64,000 bases of DNA from Rapana venosa (GCA_028751875.1 CM054143.1:66786730-66850729); one strand, 5' to 3'. Shown: positions 22,831 through 33,640, numbered from the stretch's first letter. A program made the numbers and translations. The notes: generated by a model from the letters alone, not told the origin.

Positions 22831-25013
22831 TAGACACCGTGTCTCATCTGCTCCCATAACCCCCTCCGGGGTCGTAGGGGCACTGCATTGAGGAACGTTG
22901 CACCAGCTAGCTCCATTTGCGGGTTTGTGTACAAGTGCCTGGGTTGTGGAGAAGCTCTTCCCTGTCCATTCAGTGATGTTGTCTGCCCATTTCTTCCTCT
23001 GTCTGCCTCGCCTTCTCTTCCCCTGCACTGTTCCCTGCAGTATGGTTTTGGACAGCCCATCTGATCTAGTACCATCTGAGCTTCCTTTTCTTGACTGTGG
23101 TCAGCAGGTTTTCGTAGTGCTTTACTTGTTGGGTGATGGCTTGTAGGACTTCGTTGTTGGTAGTGTGGTCCATGTATGAAATGCCAAGAAGTCTCCTGAG
23201 GCATCTCATCTCTAGAGCCTGGATCCTCCTTTGTAGATCTGCATTCAATGTCCAGGATTGGCACGCATACAGATATGTAGAGATGACTAGTGCATGCAGT
23301 TGCTTGACCTTGGTCCTGAGAGAGATGTTTCGGTCTTTCCAGATAGTCTTGAGCTTTGCCATTGCTGCTATTGTTTGTGCAGCTCTTGCGAGGATTTCGG
23401 TTTTTGAACCTTCTTCACTAATAATAGCTCCAAGGTACTTGTAGTGATCTACAACCTCAAGTTCTTTTCCACTGACTGTGATCTTGGTAGTGATTAGCTG
23501 GGCATTGTTTGTCATGAGTTTTGTTTTCTCGGCACTAATCTCCATGCCGTATCAGGAGGATGTTTTGTCCTGGTGGTACACTAGGTTGGCTAGTTCCTGT
23601 TCATTTCCTGCAAGTCTGTCGATGTCATCAGCAAACCTGAGGTTGGTGATTATCCGCCCTCCAATACTGACTGTGCCAGTGTGATCTTCTAAGGCATCAG
23701 TCATTATGCGCTCAAGGAAGACATTAAACAGTGTTGGCGATAGGAGACAGCCTTGACGAACTCCCACTGAGTTATGGAACCACTCTCCAACTATGCCTTG
23801 GAAAAGCACTGCGCTGGTGGCTTTTGTGTATAGCTCTTTGATGGTCCGAGTGATCTTTTATCCCATGTTGTATTTTTTCATCATGGCCCATAATGCGTCG
23901 TGCCATACACGGTCAAACGCCTTTTTGAAGTCTATGAAGACGTGGTATAGTTTCTGTTGGTGCTGGCTGTATTTCTTGCACATAACTCACAGGTTGAATA
24001 TTTGTTCTGTGGTGCTTCTGTATGGGCGGAAGCCTGCCTGTTCTTCAGCGTTGATATTTTCTGCCCGTGGCTTTAGTCTGTTCAAGATGACTTTTAACAT
24101 CACTTTACTGGCATGGCTTATGAGGCTGATCGTTCGATAGTTTTGGCATTGCTGTAGATTGCCTTTCTTGGGGAGCATGATGATGAGTGATTGGGTCCAA
24201 GGTGTTGGCCACTCTCCAGTCTGCCAGATCTTGTTGCAAATTCTTGTGAGGATATCTGTCTCATTTTTACCGCCGTATTTGATCAGCTCTGCTGGGATGT
24301 TGTCAATGCCTGCAGCTTTCCCATATTTCAGTGATTTGATTGCTGCCTCAACATCTTCACGAAGGATAGGAAAGTCATCATCTTCTGACGAGTCCTGACT
24401 TGTAAGTACACTGGGGTCACCTTGTGTCAGATGGTTGTAGAGCTCTGAATAGTACTCTGTCCATCTGTTAATGATATCTTTTTCCTCTGTGAGGCAGTTT
24501 CCGTCTTTGTCTTCGATGCTGGTGATTCTTGTCTGTTTCTGCTGTGTGAGCTCTTTCAAAATTTGATGGGCTCTTCTGCTGTTGTTCTTGGTCAAATTTT
24601 CTTCAATATCTGAACATTGTTTCTCAATCCATTCTTCTTTGGCCTTTTTCATGTCTTTCTTGATCTTTTTGCTGATCTCTCTGTATTCCCCTGCTCCTGT
24701 TGTGTATTTGACACACTTCAATTTACTTCATTTATCACACATATCCAGGATTTTATCTGTGATCCATGGTTGTTTTTTTCTGGCAGTGCTTGCCAAGTAG
24801 CTCCTTTGCTGTTTCCGTCATCACTGCATTGAAACTGTTGGTTATTGTCTCTGCATCTTTATCAAGTGTAATCAGTGCAGCAAATTTTCCACCTATTTTT
24901 GCTTGGAAGGCGTTTGCAATGGTAGGGTCCTTAAGTCTTTCTAGGTTGAATTTTAGCCTGATGTTCTTAGGCTTGTTGATCTTTTTCAGTTGGATTTTAA
25001 AGTTCAAGAGCAA
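22830..25013 (-). pseudogene. RTE-type retrotransposon (RTE-a), linker + RT + C-terminus
   Basis: A 5'-truncated RTE copy lacking the endonuclease. From right to left the minus strand holds the EN-RT linker (RLKFNLERLKDPTIANAF, near 24,940), then the RT fingers (GKAAGIDNIPAELIK and LIIMLPKKGNLQQCQNYRTI). It continues with AEEQAGFRPYRSTTEQIF, motif A FIDFKKAFDRVW (about 23,900-23,935), motif B VGVRQGCLLSPTLF (about 23,750) and the catalytic LRFADDID (about 23,620-23,640). Next come KYLGAIISEEGSK, YACQSWTL and LEMRCLRRLLGISY, and a GRQRKKWADNI tail. From about 24,720 to 23,066 it is in one frame except for three in-frame stops (near 23,985, 23,855 and 23,550). A small deletion near 23,060 shifts frame. 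It looks a relatively recent insertion. Confidence 0.93.
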
Positions 25014-25019
25014 CCTCTG

Positions 25020-25105
25020 TCTTAACCTCTACACTCCTTCATGTTCCCTCCGCTCTGCTGCAGATACCTTGTGCCTAGATTTTTTCCGTCCATCGACCTG
25101 GAACG

Positions 25106-25160
<55 letters not shown>

Positions 25161-25511
25161 CAGAAACCTAGTTATGACACTTTTAAATCCAGCCTCGACA
25201 TATTTATTTTAAACCTAAGATTTCCCCCTTCTGTTTCATATCAGAGCGATCCCACCTTCACTAACCCATGTCCTATCACCCTGCTAAAGTAGGCCTATAG
25301 GACCTGTGTGAGTGCGTGCTGCGCTTTTGAAAAACATTTGACTATTGAAATTTTATTTCATAGATTTTGTCTGCAGCCTACCATGTTTGTAAATATCTGT
25401 TTGTTTAAACTATTGATTATTTATCATTGATTGCATGACTGTGTAAGATTAGGTTGAATGCATGCCCTTTGATTTGTCTTTGCAAGATATAGCGCTATAT
25501 AAGTTCCATTG

Positions 25512-25545
<34 letters not shown>

Positions 25546-25560
25546 TATTATTATTATTTT
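25020..25560 (+). pseudogene. L2/CR1-type 3' end with internal (TC)n expansion
   Basis: LRSAADTLC, then PSTWNEL, then a (TC)n tract (25,109-25,158), then RQKPSYDTFKSSL in frame. The dinucleotide run has grown inside the former coding region. It is followed by a 3' UTR with TTTGATTTGTCTTTGCAAG, ATATAGCGCTATATAAGTTC and an (ATT)n tail to about 25,560. It abuts the 5' truncation point of the RTE-a copy. Confidence 0.85.
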
Positions 25561-25754
25561 ATAGATAGTGGGAGCTTATCCCCACTACCACCCCTGGCTA
25601 TGATAACAACCTTGGAGACATCCTTTAGGTTTTCAAAATTGACTGCCTCAACTTGCCCTATCTTGCCCTACTTTTTCCTGGTGCCCCGTGTTAGGGAAAA
25701 TAGTCACTCCGCGAAAAAATGGTCCTGCTCTGCTTCATGAAGATTTGTCGGCAG
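25561..25754. other. Short unique segment, no gene
   Basis: No recognisable feature between the L2 tail and a minisatellite. Confidence 0.4.
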
Positions 25755-26115
25755 AGAAAATATGAACCACATTAGCTGTCTACACTTCGTTGAGAAAAAG
25801 ATGTGAATTATATTAGCTTTTTACATTTTATAGAGAAAAATATTAACTATATTAGCTTTTTGCAGTTTTCAGAGAAAAATATGAACCATATTAGCTTTCT
25901 ACAGTTCGTTTATTTATTTATTTTTTATTCTTTATTCTTTTATATCGAGGATAATATGAGCTATATAAGCTTTCCACATGCATAGTTTGCAAAGAATAAA
26001 AATGTAAGCTATATCAAGTTTCTGCAGTTTTCAAAGAACAAACTATGAACTACATCAGCTTTCCACATGCACAGTTTGCAAAGAAAAATATGAACTATAT
26101 CAAGTTTCCAGAGTT
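25755..26115. repeat. 39-46 bp AT-rich minisatellite, about 8 copies
   Basis: Units begin GAGAAAAATATGAACTATAT and continue TAGCTTTxTACAGTTTxCA. Starts fall at about 25757, 25793, 25833, 25871, 25949, 25992, 26035 and 26081. An insertion of TTTATTTATTTTTTATTC lies in the fourth unit. The EKNMNYISFLQF-like frame is a by-product. Confidence 0.8.
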
Positions 26116-26119
26116 TGCC

Positions 26120-26502
26120 AATATTGGAACTCTTCACTGGCTGCCTGTCTCACAAAGACTGAAGTATAAAATCAATACCCTCTGTTTCAAATGTCTTCAC
26201 AAATCTGCACCCCTTATCTCTGTAACTGTCTTCACCTGTACACTCCATCCCGTTCCCTTCGTTCAGCCGCAGATACTTTGTGCTTTCGAACACCCAAATT
26301 CAAACAAACCACTGTTGGCCGTCGCTCTTTCTCTGTTTCTGGCTCATCCACCTGGAATGACCTCCCTCTTTCATTTCGCCAAAAGCCTTCACTTGATACC
26401 TTCAAATCCAGCCTCAAAACACACTTATTTCCTATCTGAGACTTTCCCCTCATATCTGTTCCTACTTTTCAACAGCATCCTTCATCTCCCTCATCACCAC
26501 CT

Positions 26503-26556
<54 letters not shown>

Positions 26557-26695
26557 ATAAATTTGAAATATGTTATGTTAATTCGAGGAAAGATGCATGC
26601 GTGCAAATGATTTGATGCAAGCGCTTCGATTAGTTTGTTTTACAAGATTCAGCGCTATATAAATTCCATATATTATTATTATTGTTGTTGTTGTT
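26120..26695 (+). pseudogene. L2/CR1-type RT C-terminus with complete 3' UTR
   Basis: The best-preserved L2-type fragment here. The frame opens with LHWLPVSQRLKYKINTLCFK, passes HKSAPL, then changes frame near 26,245 and continues YTPSRSLRSAADTLCFRTPK, TVGRRSFSVSGSSTWNDLP and LDTFKSSLKTHLF, ending near 26,440. The 3' UTR carries a (GT)n tract at 26,503-26,555 and the conserved tail TTCAGCGCTATATAAATTCC then (ATT)n to about 26,695. It is 5'-truncated within the RT thumb. The word TWNDLP followed by KSSLKTHLF is diagnostic of the CR1/L2/Jockey group C-terminus. Confidence 0.9.
26503..26555. repeat. (GT)n microsatellite
   Basis: About 26 uninterrupted GT units within the L2-type 3' UTR. Confidence 0.95.
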
Positions 26696-26751
26696 GTTGT
26701 TATTATTATCATCTTGCCACACCTAGCTAAGTGAGGGAAGGCCAGCTGGGG

Positions 26752-26850
26752 CTGTCTGTCTGTCTGTCTGTCCGTCCGTCTGTCTGTCTGTCTGTATATC
26801 CGTCTGTCTGTGTGTCTGTCTGTCTATCCGTCTGTCTGTCTGTCGCATAA
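26752..26850. repeat. (TGTC)n microsatellite, with a second block at 26930-26965
   Basis: TGTCTGTCTGTC with CCGTC and TATCC interruptions. A second shorter block follows after a unique spacer. Confidence 0.9.
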
Positions 26851-27029
26851 ATAGCAGACAATGCTTCGGTGGGCTACTGTCATCAGCAATCACTGCCACT
26901 TCACTTGGCTTCTAAAACTGTACCATTTCTGTCTGTCTGTCTGTCTGTCTGTCTCTGTCTCTCTAGCTCTCTCGTGTTCAGTATCAAATCCATACTGACC
27001 AGCACCATGCAGCATCGCCCCTCCTGCCC

Positions 27030-27199
27030 GAGAGAGAGACTAAGAGAGAGAATGCGAATGCGAATGCGAATGCGAAATGTTTATTCAGATTAGGCCATAG
27101 CCCCCAACTGAAGGGGTAGTCATGAAACATACCACATGTAAATCGTTGCATTATAAATCAGAAAATATCAACATCAAAGTATATTGTATAGTAAAACAG
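27030..27199 (-). mobile_element. 3' UTR and (CGCATT)n tail of element T
   Basis: On the minus strand the ORF2 stop near 27,198 is followed by about 120 bp with a polyadenylation-like AATAAAC word. Four CGCATT units then sit at 27,051-27,074. The hexamer tail defines the left boundary of the element. An AG-rich tract (27,031-27,050) lies just outside. Confidence 0.75.
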
Positions 27200-30100
27200 C
27201 TATGATACGGCATCATCCATACGTTTTAAAGCTTTATAGATGTATAATGCCAAGTTATTCAGCACTTTTTCATTTTTCGATGCCATAAGTACATTAAATC
27301 GGAAACGACATGGATATTTATAATATTTTGGTTGGATAAATTTAATCCTCAGGTCATAAAGAACAGGACAACATAACACAAAGTGAATTTCATTTTCTAC
27401 AGAGTTGTGGCATAGACGGCATATCGTTTTATCCGTTAACCTCCTGTCGTATCTAGAACGATGACATGCAATAGCTGATACACCAAATCTAAATTTTGTC
27501 AATGCACTTTTGACATATCTGTTCATTTCCAATTCAGTATATGGTTCAACACAATTTGTAACTTTAAACATGCTATATTCCACAAATCTACTACTGTTTT
27601 CTATATGGTCATGCCATTCCTGCCACCTGCAGTCAATGAGTCTTTGTTTAAAACATTTGATAAAGCTTCCAACATCCTCAACGCCCTGATTATCCCAAAC
27701 ATATGCAAATCCATAAGTACTTAAGCACCTCCGTACATTTGTAGCCCAAGTCTTCTTACCATTACCATCCAGATTATACAGCATCTTATAAGCCCTGTGT
27801 GGCAGTCTATGATTTTCCAGTCTAGTTATCCTAAGCCAGTAAGTAATGCATTTTACATAAGAATTAAGATATATAGGGTATCTTCCAATTTCTCCATAAA
27901 TAAGGTCATTAGGTGTTCGATTATCAACATTCATAAAACGTTTCATAGCATACAAATGAAGCTTTTCAATTTGATTTCCGTTCTCAAAGCCCAGATTTCA
28001 GCACCATATTGTAAAATAGATTGCACCTGAGAATCAAACAATTTTACAAATATCTTCAATGAACTGCAATCAAGTCTATATATAACCCTGAGTATAACAA
28101 GTACTGCTCTCTTTGCTCTATTGATTAAATCCTGACATGCAGAAATGAAACTTAATCTAGTTGAAAAAAATATTCCAAGATATTTATAAGCATTTACTAC
28201 TTTCACATTTTTCAGTATTGTATTTCCAGTGTTCATGTCTAGCTAGATATCCCCCCTTACGAAAAACAATGATATTTGTCTTCCCCATATTTACCTTTAA
28301 TTCTAATCTCATTGCTGCATGATACAAACTGTTCATCTGTCTTTGTAATCCTACAACAGTTGTTGATATCAAATAATATCATCAGAAAAAAGTAACACAA
28401 ATAATTCTATAAAATCAAAAGAAACCCCATGCTTTCCATTTTCTATAATTTCAAAGGGCAAGATCATTCACAAATAATGAAAACAATATTGGACTACACA
28501 CATCTCCTTGCTTTACAACCCCTTGTACAATTAACAAAGTCAGATAATGTTGCCCATTTCTTACTCTAGCTTTTACTTCACTATACATACTTTGTATACA
28601 TCTATGTAATTTTCCTCTAACACCATTCTTAAACAAAATAGGCCACAACAAATTTCTAGAAATAGAATCGAAAGCTTTTTCAAATCTACAAATGCAACAT
28701 ATAATTTATGGTTATTTGCAAATTGCTTTTGAACAGCAGCTAACAGAGTAAACATATGGTCAACAGTGCTATAATCCTTTTTAAACCCAGCTTGGTGTTC
28801 TCCTGTAATATTATTTGTCATTACCCATTCTTGTAATCTATTATTAACAACCGAACTATATATCTTACTCGCTATGTTACACAGAGATATTCCTCTATAA
28901 TTGTTTGTATCGTTTACATTTCCTTTCTTAAACAGAGGCAGAATTATTGATTCCACCCAGCCCTCTGGATAGATGCCCTTATCAAATAAATGATTGAATA
29001 GCTTCACTAAAAAATGTAACACAGATTCCCCTGAAAATTTGAAAAACTCACCTATCAACCCGTCAGGTCCTGCTGATTTACCGTTTTTTAATTTTCCAAT
29101 TGCTAGCATTATTTCCTGTGCTGTGATAGGGCTGTCTAACAATGCATCTCCCTCCCCTATGTCTTCAGTCTCAACTGACTCAGTCACTTCCTTTTCTAGT
29201 ACATCTTTGAAATGATCAAACCACTGACTTGTAGATAATGTATTATGTGGCTGAGATCTTTTGCGTGATATTTTCTGATAGTTTCCCAAAAGCTTGTTTG
29301 ACTGTTAACGGATACCAGTAGTTCTTTTAAAAGTATATCATTGTACTCTTTTTTCTTTCTGATAAGCATATTTTTATATTCTCTTCGTGCAATACAAAAT
29401 AATGCCCTATCGTCTTTCTGTGATGAGCATTTGAATTGTCTATACAGTCTTCGTACTTTACGTCTTGATACTCTGCATTCGTGATCGAACCAGTCTTTCT
29501 GTGGCTGTTTATTAAACTGAATTCTCGTCTTCATGTGCTCTGCATGATCTTTAATAATTTTGTTGAACGTGTTTATAGCTAGATTGACATCACTATTTAT
29601 CAACTCTTCTGCCCTATTCATATCATCTTTTACACTTCTAGCATTCATTGAGTCAGTAAAGGTTTGAGCAAGTGACGGTTTCCATCTATACTTAGTTATG
29701 AACTGTTCTTCCCCTACCTTCCCACTTTTTCTATTAGAGGTGCTCCTAAAATCTATATCTAAACATAACGAAACAGGTAAATGATCTGAATCTACCCTGT
29801 CTAAAACAAGTGTCATGGCATCACAAGCAAAATCAAAGAAAGGCACAGAAGTTAAAAAATAATCAATAACGCTGCTCCCTTGGTCAGAATGTATGTGTAA
29901 CAACCATTCTGGTCATTTTTACAAACACCATTTAATATGTATAAACCCATTGCTGAACACATGTTCAGCAATGATCTACCATAATGAATTTATTGAAGTA
30001 TCCTTAGAATGTCTTTTAATATGATTTTCAGTATATTTACTACAATCTTCATGTAAATTGTTTTCATCTACAAAATCAGGAAAGTAGTCTGAAGTCCGAG

Positions 30101-31225
30101 CATTTAAATCCCCACATAGTATAATATCAATATCATCAAACATGAACATCTTTTCACAAATATTTTCTTCAAGTATACTAATTCCATCGTCACAATCAAA
30201 ATACGAATAATATGGAGAATTTTCTGGTTGTAAGTAAGTACAAACAAATAAAACATTTCTAGGAAAATGAAAAAAATCTTTATCAAGAATAAAAGACACA
30301 CAACAGTCACTGCTATCCTCAATATAGCGCACGTAAGGGAGAAAAGCCTTACGCACAAGACAAATAATCCCCCCTGAACATCTCCCACGCTGTGTCAGTT
30401 AACAGCTGGTTTCACAAAAAAATCATGATCTTCAAATAAATTAGACTCAAATCTGTCAACAAACGTCTCAACAAGACAAACAAAGTCAAATGACGAGATA
30501 AAATTTACAAAATCAGAATCGTTTAGTTTTGAAACAATACCACACACATTCCATTGCAAAAAAGACAATCTGTTTGCAACCCCATCAAGACTTCCCGAAT
30601 ACGAGCTCCCACCACTAGCGTCCTCTTCCTCCCCCATCCCGTTTAACTGACTGTAATGACCCTCCCCCTCCACCTCGTCATCCTCATTCATCCCATCATC
30701 ACTCTCCCCTCCACCATCTGTCGCATCGTCCCTGGAGACAATATTATCCACAGAATTTTTCTCCATGATCACACGATCAGCATCACAATCCACACATCTC
30801 TCACATCCACTACCTGCCACATTCCATTCACTAGAGCCACTTGGTATATTTCTACATGGAAGCAAAACAACTCTTTCTTGACACACAGTGTTATCTTTTT
30901 CTATACCCACATTTCTTTTATCAAGTTCACAATGTCTTTTCTCAGTGAAATCAGCTTCTGAGTTATGAATACACATATTTGTTTTAAACGTATTACCACT
31001 ATCCCCTCCACAAAAACCTGCCCTATCGGAAAAACCCGCTGTGTCGGAGATAACGACAGTATTTTTAGTAACATGCATCACATTCTTACATCCTCTCTTG
31101 TCCCTCTCTTTCTCATTCGAACACAACTTGCTGTCACCAGTGCAACCCCTCGCCTCCCCACCTGTCCCAATAGCACGTGCAACTTGACTGCCACCTTTCA
31201 CGGATGAACAGGTTGACCCCAACAT
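27200..31225 (-). pseudogene. ORF2 of element T: endonuclease, RT and zinc knuckle
   Basis: About 4 kb encoding an APE-type endonuclease and RT. N-terminal acidic low-complexity sequence is followed by LSFLQWNVCGIVSKL and LVETF (30,430-30,570). Next are CTYLQPENSPYY, CGDLNAR (about 30,096-30,113) and SSVIDYFLTS with SDHLPV (about 29,775-29,789), the expected catalytic blocks of the nuclease. RT blocks follow: GKSAGPDGL, LPLFKKGNVNDTNNYRGISL, EHQAGFKKDYSTVDHMF, FVDLKK (28,690), QGDVCSPILF (28,500) and catalytic FSDDI (28,374-28,388). The C-terminus has KYLGIFFS and C-x2-C-x8-H-x4-C (27,368-27,421), a zinc-knuckle-like motif. Frame breaks lie near 30,400, 29,960, 29,290, 28,680, 28,370, 28,230 and 27,960. 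Several are homopolymers one base short, so the gene may be less broken than it looks. The clade is unresolved. Confidence 0.92.
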
Positions 31226-31374
31226 TGGCCCTGACCTGTCACCCCATGTGTGTGCACAGTTCGCTACAGTGTAGGTTTGGATTTCTCCTCCCCCCTTAAA
31301 TAAGGAACAGCATCACCATGTTTTTTGTGTGGATGTTTCTGTTTCTGTGACTGTTCTGAGGGCCGGCCGACACG

Positions 31375-32420
31375 CTATCCAGCTTCAACCAGTCTGGTCT
31401 TCAGCAGTGAGGTCAAACCTTTTCCCTCGATGACCAGGTGGTCGTACACCATGGTGGCTTTCTTCCCCTGCTCTCTGGCCCTCTTGAGGGGTGGAGTCAG
31501 CCTTCTTCTCACTCCCTGATTTTTGTGGAGAAATCTTCGCCAATGAAGACGCCTGTGCCTTTCAGCTTTCGCTTTTCTTTCAGGACCTTCTCTCTGTCTT
31601 TGAAGAAGGTACATCGAGCGATGATGGGCGACTTTGGACTGGCGTTCACACGGTGCACTCTGTCAAACTGCACAGATTCTGCCATTTCCAGTTGGTCAGT
31701 GAGCAAATCATTTACACGGCCTTCACACTCTTGCCAAGTCTCTTTTTCTTCCCTGGGTATTCCATAGATTACTAAGTTGTTACGTTTTGATTGCCCTTCC
31801 AGGTAGTCAGTCTTTCTCTCAAGATCTTCAACTCTCATTTTCAGTGCACTGTTTTCTTCTCTCAGGAGCTCATTTTCTCTCCTTAAACTATCGATGGACT
31901 TCCCTATCCCATGGATGTCTTCTTTCAGTTCACGATTCGATTCTTTCAGCTCTGTCATATCTTTGCTCATAGCGTCAAATTTGCTATTCATGTCTGCGTT
32001 CATGTTTGCCAGCATCGCCATCATTTCCTTAGTTTCAGGATCTTCCCAGGATTTCTCACCTGCTGCCAGCCCACTGCTGCTTGTCCGTCGCTGTCCTCCA
32101 CTTCTCAGTGTCGTCTGCTTTAAGGGGTCTGGCTTCGGAGGGCCAGGGTTCAATTCGATGTCTCCGCACTGATGGATTAAATTGCCCATGTAGAGCAGAA
32201 AGAGGAGCACACCTGTCATAACACCGTCGCACCGGTTCCGTAATGTCAACACACGCATGAACATGGCTGCCTTCAATTTTGCCCGTTTTAGCATGAAAGC
32301 CTGGTACACAGGCAAAAAGCCACCGCACACTGACCGAAACGCTAATGGTGAAACTGGCATAGTGCACCAGCTACCAACAGGCAGAGTGTCAGCACTGGAC
32401 AACCACTGTAAATAGTCCAA
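31375..32420 (-). pseudogene. ORF1 of element T: 2A-like leader, coiled coil, RRM-like
   Basis: A 303-codon frame starting at 32,420 (other Met codons at 32,360 and 32,294) with one frame break near 31,512. Residues about 57-82 contain a hydrophobic run (VMTGVLLFLLYMGNLI) leading directly into GDIELNPGP at 86-94. A Pro/Ser/Gly linker follows, then a charged coiled coil at about 145-210 (LRRENELLREENSALKMRVE). An RRM-like stretch starts KRNNLVIYGIPRE at about 212, with DRVHRVN and ARCTFF blocks, as in L1-type ORF1 proteins (Transposase_22 family). After the break the other frame supplies VRRRLTPPLKRAREQGKKA and a short tail to 31,375. The break is one missing base in CAGGGAGTG. The role is inferred as RNA binding and chaperoning. 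Confidence 0.9.
32139..32165 (-). promoter_or_regulatory. 2A-like ribosome-skipping motif (GDIELNPGP)
   Basis: The codons read G-D-I-E-L-N-P-G-P on the minus strand, an exact match to the D-(V/I)-E-x-N-P-G-P consensus of 2A and 2A-like peptides. Separation would occur between Gly (32,142-32,144) and Pro (32,139-32,141), releasing a leader of up to 93 residues from the coiled-coil ORF1 protein. The upstream hydrophobic run suits the signal-like leaders reported for retrotransposon 2A sequences. Function is inferred from the motif. Confidence 0.88.
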
Positions 32421-32489
32421 TTTGACAAAAAATGTCAGAGCTCATAAACACACACCTGTTCTTGACAAGTTCACCTTTGACCCCCCGAC

Positions 32490-32566
<77 letters not shown>

Positions 32567-32665
32567 TAGACAGACAGACAGATAGGGAGACAGATAACAG
32601 ACAGACAGACAGATAGACAGACAGATAGACAGAGAGACACAGATAGGGGGGGGGGGGAGGGCTTA
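32490..32665. repeat. (GA)n and (CAGA/GATA)n compound microsatellite with G run
   Basis: GA tract at 32,490-32,548, then CAGACAGATAGACAG-type tetranucleotides, then a G run at 32,647-32,658. Confidence 0.92.
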
Positions 32666-32935
32666 AACAGGCAAACCACAAAATTGACTTCATTCTTAAA
32701 AAAAAAAGGTGCACGCAGCAGTACCTCACATCCACAACAAACGACAAAGAAACCAGAGGCGCTTGGCTGGTGGTGCAGTCCTTCAATCGGACCGCTCCGC
32801 TGGGGCTTTAAGATAACCAAACCGATCTGATAAGGAAAGGACACTGCTGCAACATGGGGGTCATTAGAGCTGGTTGTCCCGTTTCCCAGGCTCAGGCACC
32901 CCGACAATGTTTGGCTGTCTTCGCTCTGCACCACA
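32666..32935. other. Short unique segment, no gene
   Basis: No coding motif. It lies between the T element's upstream flank and the 23-bp satellite. Confidence 0.4.
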
Positions 32936-33240
32936 CTGCAGCCAGAGCAGAGAAGAAACTGCAGCCAGTGCAGAAGCTGCAGCCAGTGCAGAGAAGAAGC
33001 TGCAGCCAGAGCAGAGAAGAAGCTGCAGCCAGTGCAGAGAAGAAACTGCAGCCAGTGCAGAGAAGAAGCTGCAGCCAGAGGAGAGAAGAAGCTGCAGCCA
33101 GTGCAGAGAAGAAGCTGCAGCCAGTGCAGAGAAGAAGCTGCAGCCAGTGCAGAGAAGAAACTGCAGCCAGTGCAGAAACTGCAGCCAGTGCAGAGAAGAA
33201 GCTGCAGCCAGTGCAGAGAAGAAACTGCAGCCAGACTGCC
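32936..33240. repeat. 23-bp CTGCAG-rich minisatellite, about 13 copies
   Basis: The unit is CTGCAGCCAGTGCAGAGAAG followed by AAG or AAA. Variants lack the AGAAG part or have CAGAGCAG. Within each unit CTGCA and TGCAG flank a five-base loop, so single strands could fold into short hairpins. Three units make 69 bp, which explains 23-residue repeating frames (AAASAEKKLQP and complement) open in all six frames. Confidence 0.93.
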
Positions 33241-33640
33241 CCAAGGCAAGGCAGCTGTGGCCAGGGTTGTTCAGCTTGTAGGAGGAACGCCCTACAGCCA
33301 CCTGCCCCCAGTGTGCATGCAGCTGACTCTCTTGGTTTGCCTCCCTTTTCTTTCCCTTCCTCACCTCCACCTCCCAGGTGACACTGTCGTGTGCAGCCGT
33401 GTGTACACCGCCAGTAAGGCAGCCGTGCTCTGACTTGGGGGATACAGTTGGGAATTGAACCTTCCTTCCCATTTTGCCAGCACAGACGGAAGGTACCTCC
33501 CTGCTTCTTTCCGACTTTCAACTGCTGTGGGCTATTTTGACATGCACAAGTCCGTAGACACACGGGTCTGAATGGTTGAAAGTCTCCTCCGAAAGCTTTG
33601 ATATTCAGTTTGATTTTCTTGTCACACTGGGAAGAAAGGG
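33241..33640. other. Unique segment, no gene recognised
   Basis: On the minus strand GAAGGTTCAATTCCCAACTG (about 33,447-33,466) resembles an RNA polymerase III B box, but no convincing A box precedes it. Otherwise featureless. Confidence 0.4.

Noticed and set aside
23133..24398. Plus-strand frames across the RTE-a copy
   Set aside because: Antisense shadows of the RT reading frame.
29948..29973. Perfect 12-bp inverted repeat (CATTGCTGAACA with its complement, CA spacer)
   Set aside because: Lies inside the T endonuclease, where one of the minus-strand frames reads SLLNMCSAM; probably chance within coding sequence rather than a cruciform signal or terminator.
30656..31207. Plus-strand frames rich in Thr/His/Ile
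   Set aside because: Complement of the T ORF2 N-terminal region; shadows of the real minus-strand frame.
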